Shown: positions 1-5,815 of the stretch, one piece after another
How the letters are laid out: every line of letters starts with the position of its first letter
Position numbering within the stretch: the stretch's first letter is position 1
Source: Gammaproteobacteria bacterium
GTDB lineage: Bacteria > Pseudomonadota > Gammaproteobacteria > UBA6429 > Thiohalophilaceae
Length of the DNA: 8,214 nt
Direction: 5' to 3'
NCBI GenBank assembly: GCA_011052165.1
Contig: DRJN01000370.1
Location: 1-8,214 of the forward strand
Notes under the pieces: model-generated
Database searches by the model: none
Told to the model about the DNA's origin: nothing
Seen by the model: the letters and a program-made list of their open reading frames with translations, nothing else
Position numbers and translations under genes: made by a program

Positions 1-108
1 TCTGAAACAGAATATGTTGGCATGATAAAAACGATACTCACTTGTAAAGCATGGTTTCTTTTTTCAGGAATGTCGACTTTTCGGTCTGGCACTAGTTAGC
101 TGATTTGA

Positions 109-157
109 CTATACATATAAAGTTCAACATGTATAGATTTTAAAGAAAACTATACAC
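109..157. repeat. Short inverted and direct repeats of CTATACA(T/C)
   Basis: CTATACAT at 109-116 is answered by its exact reverse complement ATGTATAG at 129-136, leaving a 12-nt spacer. A third, 7-of-8 direct copy (CTATACAC) sits at 150-157. The arrangement resembles an operator for a dimeric HTH regulator, or a weak hairpin, just upstream of the restriction-gene fragment. The surrounding 1-181 is AT-rich and holds no other gene I can support. Function is unknown and the repeats could be chance in AT-rich DNA. Confidence 0.4.
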
Positions 158-181
158 ATAATAAACTGTTGTCTGGCGGCG

Positions 182-451
182 ATGATTCACGAGCCGACCT
201 TTGCCCGTAATATCAAAAAAGGCTTGTTTCACAACATAAAATTTATTCACCGACTTGCCGAGCAGATTACCTTTCTGAATGAAGTGGTCGATTATCTGGT
301 CAAGAATGGCGTCATGGAATCCAGGGCGATGTTTGATACCCCTTTTACCCATATCAACGATCAGGGCGTGATCGGCGTATTTGGTGAGGGTAGGAGCAGG
401 AAGATTATCGAGCTGATTCGGCATATTAATGCGAATGCGGGTGCGGCATAA
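182..451 (+). pseudogene. C-terminal remnant of a type I restriction (HsdR/EcoEI-R-like) subunit
   Basis: This is an 89-codon open frame ending in TAA at 449-451. From about residue 28 it reads like the end of HsdR/EcoEI_R_C-type restriction subunits. A 'QI-FLN-VVDYL' helix is followed by 'NGVME', then 'PFTHIND-GV-GVF' (about residues 53-67), then a terminal helix ending 'INANA'. Intact R subunits are usually 800 residues or more, with helicase and nuclease domains upstream. None of those are here: the frame is closed by TAG at 134-136, and residues before about 28 do not resemble the family. No ribosome binding site is evident before the ATG at 182. I infer a decayed or truncated leftover, not a working gene. 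It is one codon frame without internal stops, so a small expressed protein cannot be excluded. The family match is from memory of conserved motifs. Confidence 0.6.
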
Positions 452-479
452 AGTTTAAATCTGTCACCGGAATGACTAA

Positions 480-556
480 GGAAACTCTGATTAATTCCGT
501 TCGCCCTGAGCCTGTCGAAGGGCTCACCACGAACGGCGAAATTAATCAGAGGTTCC
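480..556. mobile_element. MITE-like element with IS5-type ends and CTAA target duplication
   Basis: The element is 77 bp with terminal inverted repeats at 480-496 and 540-556. They match at 16 of 17 positions, the only mismatch being A484 against G552. The ends begin GGAA and are exactly flanked by the 4-bp direct repeat CTAA at 476-479 and 557-560. A 4-bp YTAR duplication and GGAA-type ends are features of the IS5 group of insertion sequences, so the element is probably mobilised in trans by such a transposase. No transposase is encoded here. The interior (497-539) is a second palindrome, so the whole element can fold into one long hairpin. It lies 88 bp before the SEC-C gene and could affect its transcription. 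Confidence 0.7.
497..536. repeat. Internal REP-like palindrome inside the MITE
   Basis: CCGTTCG (497-503) pairs with CGAACGG (530-536), and TGAGCC (507-512) pairs with GGCTCA (521-526). A 3x3 internal mismatch separates the two stems, and the loop is the 8 nt at 513-520. The core CGCCCTGAGCCTGTCGAAG is, as I recall, a dispersed intergenic palindrome seen in many proteobacterial genomes. Its placement between IS5-like ends suggests it is part of the mobile unit. Confidence 0.6.
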
Positions 557-648
557 CTAACAGACACTGTTCTCGAATCTGCGGGGGCAGCTGTTACGAT
601 TTTTTATATTTTTATTGGCTTTTCTGTACTGAAATTCTTTAAACTTGA

Positions 649-2010
649 GTGATGGAAATAAGCGATAAAACCGACATTCTTCTAGAGCTGGGTGAGGTCA
701 GTCTCCACGCTGACTGGCATGATTATCTGGACTATGGTTTTGACGAAACCGATGTGCCTGCGCTGCTGGAAGTGCTGACGGATCCCGATTTGGCTCAGGC
801 GCTCAGCGAAAGCAGGGAGGTGTGGGCATCACTGCATGCCTGGCGTGCGCTTGGACAGATAGGCAGTGCGGCGGCGGTTGCGCCACTGATTGCCCAGTTC
901 GACACACTTTATGATGACGACTGGGCGTTGAGTGAATTATCAAAAGTCATGGGTATGATTGGCCGGGAGGCCATGGGGCCGCTGAATGCCTACATGCTTG
1001 AACATCAGCACGCTGAATTTGCCCGTGTGATGGCTATGGACGGCCTGGCGGAAATTGCCAAACAGCGGCCTGAATGCAGACAGCCGGTGATTCATTATTA
1101 TCAGGCCTATATGAGCAGCCCGGATGAGTCGATGGCTACGTTTAACGGTTTGTTGATTGCGCAGTTGCTGGATCTTGACGCCAGGGAGGCGATCGATGAA
1201 ATCCGGGGGATGTTTGCAAAAAATTGCGTGGATATCAGTTGCGTCGGAGATCTTGAAGAGGTCGAAATTGAACTGGGATTCCGCAGTGAACGCTCAACGC
1301 CGAAACCGGATTATGCCAGCCTGCATGGTTTAAATGCAGTCCCTGAGTTATCAAAGCCGGTAGACGGCGATGTTGTCGAGCTGATGGACTATTATCTGCT
1401 GCGTTACGGGCATGATGACTCCATTCTGGGTGCGTCCGAACTGGATGGTTTTTTTACCGCGCTGGCCTGTGCGCCGGAGATGATCCCGCCTTCACAATGG
1501 ATGGTGGCTATCTGGGGAGAAGAAGAGACTCAGATGCCGGAATGGCAAAACAAAAAGGAACTGGATGAATTTTCTAGCATCCTGTTCACATTTTACAATC
1601 ATGTGATGCAAGCACTGAATGATGATGCGTTTGAGGCGCTGTTCCTCGAAGCGGAAGTGGACGGCGAAACCTACAATGTTGTTGATGAATGGTGTGAGGG
1701 GTTTGTTCGGGGCTTCGCTCTGTGGCAACCGCTACAACCAACGGATGCAGCCTTGGTTGAGGAGTGCCTGCAGCCCATATTATTGTTTACAACTGAAGCG
1801 GGATTTGATCAACTCGATGCCATGAGCAAAGAAGAGGTCATTGTCCGGCAGGATCTGATTGAGCCGGAGGTGCGCCGCCTGTTCCGGCATTTTCTGGCCC
1901 AACACAGATTGGCGGTTACCCCCTATACCCGGGATATTCCCAAAACCGGTCGCAATGATCCCTGCCCCTGTGGCAGTGGCAAAAAATTCAAAAAGTGCTG
2001 CCTGCATTGA
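649..2010 (+). CDS. HEAT-like / UPF0149 (YecA-type) / SEC-C zinc-motif protein
   Basis: This is a 453-residue, probably cytosolic protein with no signal peptide or membrane segment. Residues about 35-145 are alpha-helical repeats resembling HEAT/DUF1186, for example 'WASLHAWRALGQIGSAAAVAPL' split around 59-80, 'SKVMGMIG' near 98-105 and 'MAMDGLAEIA' near 128-137. Residues about 240-415 match the UPF0149/YecA fold ('LGASELDGFFTALACAPE' near 260-277). The C terminus is a SEC-C motif with Cys439, Cys441, Cys450 and Cys451 in the CPC...CC pattern that binds zinc in SecA and YecA. E. coli YecA (about 220 residues) has only the last two parts, so this looks like a YecA-like protein with an added helical-repeat arm. 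SEC-C proteins often contact ribosomes or SecB/preproteins, but the role here is unknown. The start is GTG 649 or ATG 652; TGA at 646-648 rules out an earlier one. The ribosome site is weak (GAG at 647-649). I see no convincing promoter or downstream terminator. Confidence 0.9.
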   Translation: MMEISDKTDILLELGEVSLHADWHDYLDYGFDETDVPALLEVLTDPDLAQALSESREVWASLHAWRALGQIGSAAAVAPLIAQFDTLYDDDWALSELSKVMGMIGREAMGPLNAYMLEHQHAEFARVMAMDGLAEIAKQRPECRQPVIHYYQAYMSSPDESMATFNGLLIAQLLDLDAREAIDEIRGMFAKNCVDISCVGDLEEVEIELGFRSERSTPKPDYASLHGLNAVPELSKPVDGDVVELMDYYLLRYGHDDSILGASELDGFFTALACAPEMIPPSQWMVAIWGEEETQMPEWQNKKELDEFSSILFTFYNHVMQALNDDAFEALFLEAEVDGETYNVVDEWCEGFVRGFALWQPLQPTDAALVEECLQPILLFTTEAGFDQLDAMSKEEVIVRQDLIEPEVRRLFRHFLAQHRLAVTPYTRDIPKTGRNDPCPCGSGKKFKKCCLH

Positions 2011-2069
2011 ATAAGAGTGGGAAATAACATTGGGGTGGGGGAAACGGCTCCTGCCTGTGAATAAAACGA

Positions 2070-2099
2070 TTACACGATTATTCTTTCTCCCTGTATAAT
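2070..2099 (+). promoter_or_regulatory. Sigma-70 promoter for tRNA-Leu with GC-rich discriminator
   Basis: A perfect -10 box TATAAT lies at 2094-2099. A weak -35-like TTACAC lies at 2070-2075, giving an 18-bp spacer. The bases directly after the -10 (2100-2104) are CCCCG. Such a GC-rich discriminator is typical of stable-RNA promoters under stringent (ppGpp) control. Transcription would begin around 2105-2107, a few bases before the mature tRNA 5' end. Confidence 0.7.
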
Positions 2100-2111
2100 C
2101 CCCGAATTAAA

Positions 2112-2196
<85 letters not shown>

Positions 2197-2249
2197 TGGT
2201 TTTTAAAATTATAAGATATTGATATTTATAACATTCAAGAGGAATCGTA

Positions 2250-3596
2250 ATGCAAGTTTCAGTTGAAAGCACGTCGGGTCTGGAGCGTCGTCTGACCGTC
2301 GCGATTGAAGAGGCGCGTATTGCCCAGGCAGTCGAGAGCAAGCTTAAAGAAATGCTGCATACGGTTAAAATCAAGGGGTTTCGCCCGGGTAAGGTGCCGC
2401 TTAAGGTGGTCAAACAACAGTACGGTGGCCAGGTACGGGAAGATGTGGTTAACGAAGTTCTGCAATCTACCTTTTATGAGGCGTTGAGCCAGGAAAACCT
2501 GCATCCGGCTGGTGCGCCTGCATTTAGCACCCGTGAATCCACGCCGGGTGCGGGGTTGGAGTACACGGCGACCTTTGAGGTTTATCCTGAAATTCAGCTG
2601 GCTTCACTGGCAGAGCAGAAGATTGAAAAACCATCGGTGGAGATTGCCGAAACGGATATCGATAACATGATCGATCGCATTCGCCGCCAGCATGTGAATT
2701 GGGAAGCCTCTGATGCGCCGGCCGAGAAGGGTGACCGGATCAGCATTGATTTTAAGGGCATGATTGAGGGTGAAACTTTTGAGGGTGGTGAGGGCAAGGA
2801 TACGTCCATCGAACTGGGTTCCGGGCGCATGATTGCCGGTTTTGAAGATGGTTTGGTGGGGGCTGTGAAAGACGCTGATGTTATCCTGGATTTACAGTTC
2901 CCAGAGGGCTATCAGGCCACTGAGCTGGCAGGAAAACCGGTACAGTTTACGGTGCATGTGAACACGGTTGAGAAAGCGGTGTTGCCTGAAGTGGACGATG
3001 CCTTTGCGAAAAAAATGGGCGTTGAGAGTGGTGAAATTGACCTGCTGCGCAAGGACGTGCTTGAGAATATGGAGCTGGAACTAGGCAAACAGATGAAGAC
3101 AAAGCTCAAGGAAAAGGTGATGGATATGCTGGTCGAAGTCAACAAGATTGATATTCCCAAATCCCTGATTGAAAATGAGTCAGAAGCCTTGCGTAATCAG
3201 ATGGTTCAGAACTTAAGCAATCAGGGGCTGAGTGAAACCGATGTTAACGCCCTGCGCCCGGATATGTTTGCTGAACAGGCGCAACGCCGGGTCCGCCTGG
3301 GATTGATAATGAACGAAATAGTTAAAGAAAATGCGATAAATGTCGAAGCAGAGAATGTGCGTGCTCTGGTTGAAGAAATTGCCCGCCCGTATGAGCAGCC
3401 TGAAGAAGTGATTAAGTGGTACTACGCGGACAAACGGCGTTTAGGTGAGATAGAGTCACTCGCACTTGAAGAACAGGTGGTGCAATGGGCGGTCGAACAG
3501 GCTGAAATTGTAGAAACAAAGGCAACATTCGATGAAATAATGAAGCCGGACACGACGCATAATGACTTAAACAATGTAAAGGACCGACCACAGTGA
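2250..3596 (+). CDS. tig: Trigger factor, ribosome-associated chaperone and prolyl isomerase
   Basis: This 448-residue protein (E. coli: 432) binds the ribosome at the nascent-chain exit tunnel and shields and folds emerging polypeptides. The N-terminal ribosome-binding domain carries the signature loop G43-F-R-P-G-K48. An FKBP-type peptidyl-prolyl isomerase domain spans about 161-241 ('GDRISIDFKG', 'GSGRMIAGFEDGL', 'FPEGY'). The C-terminal helical chaperone arms run from about 248 to 430, followed by a short polar tail. The ATG at 2250 is preceded by a good Shine-Dalgarno site, AGAGGA at 2238-2243. The stop TGA (3594-3596) overlaps the GTG start of clpP, so the two are probably translated as a coupled pair. 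The 53-nt gap after the tRNA contains no convincing separate promoter, although its AT richness makes weak -10-like boxes easy to find. Confidence 0.98.
   Translation: MQVSVESTSGLERRLTVAIEEARIAQAVESKLKEMLHTVKIKGFRPGKVPLKVVKQQYGGQVREDVVNEVLQSTFYEALSQENLHPAGAPAFSTRESTPGAGLEYTATFEVYPEIQLASLAEQKIEKPSVEIAETDIDNMIDRIRRQHVNWEASDAPAEKGDRISIDFKGMIEGETFEGGEGKDTSIELGSGRMIAGFEDGLVGAVKDADVILDLQFPEGYQATELAGKPVQFTVHVNTVEKAVLPEVDDAFAKKMGVESGEIDLLRKDVLENMELELGKQMKTKLKEKVMDMLVEVNKIDIPKSLIENESEALRNQMVQNLSNQGLSETDVNALRPDMFAEQAQRRVRLGLIMNEIVKENAINVEAENVRALVEEIARPYEQPEEVIKWYYADKRRLGEIESLALEEQVVQWAVEQAEIVETKATFDEIMKPDTTHNDLNNVKDRPQ
3578..3596 (+). promoter_or_regulatory. clpP ribosome site and GTGA stop-start overlap
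   Basis: AAAGGA at 3578-3583 lies 9 nt before the clpP GTG (3593-3595), which shares bases with the tig TGA stop (3594-3596). The clpP ribosome site is inside the tig coding sequence. Ribosomes finishing tig can therefore restart on clpP, which suggests translational coupling. Confidence 0.75.
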
Positions 3597-4225
3597 CCGA
3601 TAATAATATTAAGGCAGGATTAGATATACGTGGGCAACTGGTGCCCATGGTGGTGGAGCAGACTGCGCGTGGTGAACGCTCGTATGACATTTATTCGCGG
3701 CTGCTCAAGGAACGGGTGATTTTTCTGGTCGGCCAGGTGGAAGATCAGATGGCGAATCTGGTGGTGGCGCAACTGCTGTTTCTGGAATCAGAAAACCCGG
3801 ATAAGGACGTTCACCTGTATATCAATTCGCCCGGTGGTTCGGTGACGGCAGGCCTGTCAATTTATGACACTATGCAGTTCATCAAGCCGGATGTCAGCAC
3901 CATGTGTATCGGTCAGGCTGCCAGTATGGGCGCCGTATTACTGGCCGGCGGGGCGAAAGATAAGCGTTATGTTCTACCGCATTCCCGCACTATGATGCAC
4001 CAGCCCTCGGGTGGATTTCAGGGTCAGGCTGCGGATATTGAAATCCACGCCAAGGAAATTCTGTATATCAGGGAACGTTTGAACACGATTCTTGCCAAAC
4101 ATACAGGGCAAAATATGGAACGTATTCAGCAGGATACGGATCGGGACTTCTTTTTGAGCGCAGAGGAATCGGTAAAATATGGTCTGGTGGACGAGGTTAT
4201 GTCTGAACGGGGTAGCGCCTCCTGA
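3593..4225 (+). CDS. clpP: ATP-dependent Clp protease proteolytic subunit
   Basis: This 210-residue serine protease forms the double-heptamer barrel that degrades proteins fed in by ClpX or ClpA. The triad is visible at Ser111 ('GQAASMGAVLL'), His136 ('MMHQPSGG') and Asp185 ('DTDRDFF'), the same numbers as full-length E. coli ClpP (207 residues). The 'INSPGGSVTAGLSIYDTM' oxyanion and handle region is intact. The mature enzyme would begin near the 'LVPMVVEQ' segment (residues 16-23) after self-removal of a short propeptide. I chose the GTG at 3593 because it gives the expected propeptide length and has a well-spaced ribosome site. The start overlaps the tig stop, leaving no room for a clpP promoter immediately upstream, so its mRNA probably comes from tig or the tRNA promoter. 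The clpX gene follows after 144 nt. Confidence 0.98.
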   Translation: MTDNNIKAGLDIRGQLVPMVVEQTARGERSYDIYSRLLKERVIFLVGQVEDQMANLVVAQLLFLESENPDKDVHLYINSPGGSVTAGLSIYDTMQFIKPDVSTMCIGQAASMGAVLLAGGAKDKRYVLPHSRTMMHQPSGGFQGQAADIEIHAKEILYIRERLNTILAKHTGQNMERIQQDTDRDFFLSAEESVKYGLVDEVMSERGSAS

Positions 4226-4369
4226 TCATTGTCGGCTATAATTATCTTAGTAAATTAGTCAGGTATATATTCTAATTTTAGTAAGGTTATTTTTATGGGC
4301 TGGAGGCTTGAAAATCAACCAAAATAGACGCAAGGTTAGCATAGCCAATAAATTGTTCGAGGTAAGGGC
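4226..4369 (+). other. clpP-clpX intergenic region with weak promoter-like elements
   Basis: This 144-nt AT-rich gap has no clear terminator. It contains an isolated TATAAT at 4237-4242 without a good -35. It also has a heat-shock-like -35 CTTGAAA at 4307-4313, but no CCCAT-type -10 at the right distance. A direct repeat TTAGTAA occurs at 4247-4253 and 4278-4284, and a weak 7-bp AT hairpin is possible (4252-4258 with 4272-4278). The clpX ribosome site is GAGG at 4359-4362. Co-transcription from clpP is the default reading, and a secondary clpX promoter is possible. Confidence 0.35.
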
Positions 4370-5650
4370 ATGAGTGACGATAAAAATTCCACGGGTGACA
4401 ACGGCAAACTGCTGTATTGCTCGTTCTGTGGCAAAAGCCAGCACGAGGTTCGCAAACTGATTGCCGGACCCTCGGTCTTTGTCTGTGATGAATGTGTGGA
4501 ACTCTGCAATGACATTATTCGTGAGGAGGTGCAGGAACAGGCCGCCTCCACCAATGGCAGTAGTCTGCCGACGCCGCATGAAATCAATGAGATTCTCAAT
4601 GAATATGTTATCGGCCAGGAACGCGCCAAACGGGTGCTGGCCGTCGCGGTATACAATCATTACAAGCGCCTGGAAAATGGTCAGAAAAAAGATGATGTTG
4701 AACTGGCCAAGAGCAATATTCTGCTGATCGGGCCAACCGGCTGCGGCAAAACCCTGCTGGCCGAAACGCTGGCACGGATGCTGAATGTGCCCTTTACTAT
4801 TGCCGATGCCACAACCCTGACCGAAGCCGGATATGTGGGTGAGGATGTGGAGAATATCATTCAGAAGCTGCTGCAAAAATGTGATTACGATGTTGAAAAG
4901 GCACAGACCGGCATCGTCTATATTGACGAAATCGACAAGATTTCGCGCAAGTCAGACAATCCCTCGATCACCCGGGATGTATCCGGTGAAGGTGTACAGC
5001 AGGCGCTGCTGAAACTGATCGAAGGTACGGTGGCCTCGGTGCCGCCCCAGGGTGGCCGCAAGCATCCGCAGCAGGAGTTCCTCCAGGTGGACACGTCCAA
5101 CATCCTGTTTGTCTGTGGCGGCGCCTTTGCCGGACTGGATCGCATTATCCGTGATCGCTCCGAAAAGGGTGGCATTGGTTTTGGCGCCGAGGTTAAGAGC
5201 AAGGAAGATCAGAAAAGTTTCAGTGATGTGTTGCAGGGCGTCGAGCCTGAGGATCTGACCCGTTATGGTTTGATTCCGGAATTTGTCGGACGTTTGCCGG
5301 TGGTGGCGACCCTCAGCGAGCTGGATGAGTCCGCGCTGATTCGGATCCTCATCGAGCCCAAGAATGCCTTGACCAAACAGTATATGAAAATGTTCGAAAT
5401 GGAAAACTGTGAGCTGGAGTTCCGGGAGGATGCGCTCAACGCGGTGGCGATCCGGGCGATGGAAAGAAAAACCGGTGCGCGGGGTCTGCGCTCTATTCTG
5501 GAGCATGTGCTGTTGGATATCATGTACGATCTTCCCTCGATTGACAACCTGGATAAGGTAGTGATTGATGAGTCCGTCATCAAGAACGATGGTGAACCGA
5601 TCTATATCTATGAAGGTAGTGAAAAGCGAATCGCTTCCGTTGACGAATAA
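4370..5650 (+). CDS. clpX: ATP-dependent Clp protease ATP-binding subunit ClpX
   Basis: This 426-residue AAA+ unfoldase (E. coli: 424) forms hexamers that recognise tagged substrates such as ssrA-tagged proteins and thread them into ClpP. The N-terminal zinc domain has Cys17, Cys20, Cys39 and Cys42. Walker A is GPTGCGKT at 121-128, pore loop 1 is GYVG at 154-157, and Walker B is IDEID with Asp186-Glu187. The RKH pore loop is at 229-231. The ClpP-docking loop carries Ile268-Gly269-Phe270. The arginine finger is Arg307 ('PEFVGRLPV') and sensor 2 is Arg370 ('GARGLRSIL'). All are intact, so the protein should be active with the ClpP encoded just upstream. The ATG at 4370 has GAGG 7 nt before it and matches the conserved zinc-domain spacing. 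A strong terminator follows 8 nt after the stop. Confidence 0.98.
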   Translation: MSDDKNSTGDNGKLLYCSFCGKSQHEVRKLIAGPSVFVCDECVELCNDIIREEVQEQAASTNGSSLPTPHEINEILNEYVIGQERAKRVLAVAVYNHYKRLENGQKKDDVELAKSNILLIGPTGCGKTLLAETLARMLNVPFTIADATTLTEAGYVGEDVENIIQKLLQKCDYDVEKAQTGIVYIDEIDKISRKSDNPSITRDVSGEGVQQALLKLIEGTVASVPPQGGRKHPQQEFLQVDTSNILFVCGGAFAGLDRIIRDRSEKGGIGFGAEVKSKEDQKSFSDVLQGVEPEDLTRYGLIPEFVGRLPVVATLSELDESALIRILIEPKNALTKQYMKMFEMENCELEFREDALNAVAIRAMERKTGARGLRSILEHVLLDIMYDLPSIDNLDKVVIDESVIKNDGEPIYIYEGSEKRIASVDE

Positions 5651-5658
5651 CGCGGACT

Positions 5659-5690
5659 TTAAGGGGTATTTTTAATACCCCTTAATTTTT
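5659..5690 (+). terminator. Intrinsic terminator after clpX
   Basis: A perfect 12-bp stem (5659-5670 with 5674-5685, core GGGGTATT/AATACCCC) has a TTT loop and is directly followed by five T residues (5686-5690). It closes the tig-clpP-clpX unit and separates it from lon. The A/T-flanked stem may also act on the opposite strand. Confidence 0.93.
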
Positions 5691-5732
5691 CCAGTCCCGG
5701 CTTTGGTTTTTCCGGACAAACAGCTTGCTCTG

Positions 5733-5759
5733 GTTGAAATCATCCGCCAGTGCCCATAC
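5733..5759 (+). promoter_or_regulatory. Heat-shock (sigma-32-type) promoter of lon
   Basis: GTTGAAA at 5733-5739 matches the sigma-32 -35 consensus CTTGAAA at 6 of 7 positions. GCCCATAC at 5752-5759 matches the core of the -10 consensus CCCCATNT. The distance from TTGAA to CCCAT fits known heat-shock promoters. It lies between the clpX terminator and lon, where E. coli lon also has a sigma-32 promoter. The predicted leader is about 50 nt. Confidence 0.72.
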
Positions 5760-5815
5760 CAATGTCTGGAAGCAATTTATATCTAGCCCTGGACGCCGCA
5801 TACGAGATTAAACAT

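Noticed and set aside
140..424. Minus-strand open frame opposite the restriction remnant
   Set aside because: It has no recognisable motifs; the plus-strand frame carries the HsdR-like conserved residues.
2197..2210. T-rich tract after the tRNA as a terminator
   Set aside because: There is no preceding hairpin other than the tRNA itself and the T run is short, so it is not called.
4305..4345. Complete sigma-32 promoter for clpX
   Set aside because: The -35 CTTGAAA is perfect, but no CCCAT-like -10 lies 12-17 nt downstream; it is mentioned only as a weak element.
4259..4876. Long minus-strand frame (205 codons) over the start of clpX
   Set aside because: It is antisense to highly conserved clpX coding sequence, with no ribosome site or family motif.
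4952..5506. Minus-strand frame of 184 codons opposite clpX
   Set aside because: It is a composition shadow of clpX without recognisable domains.
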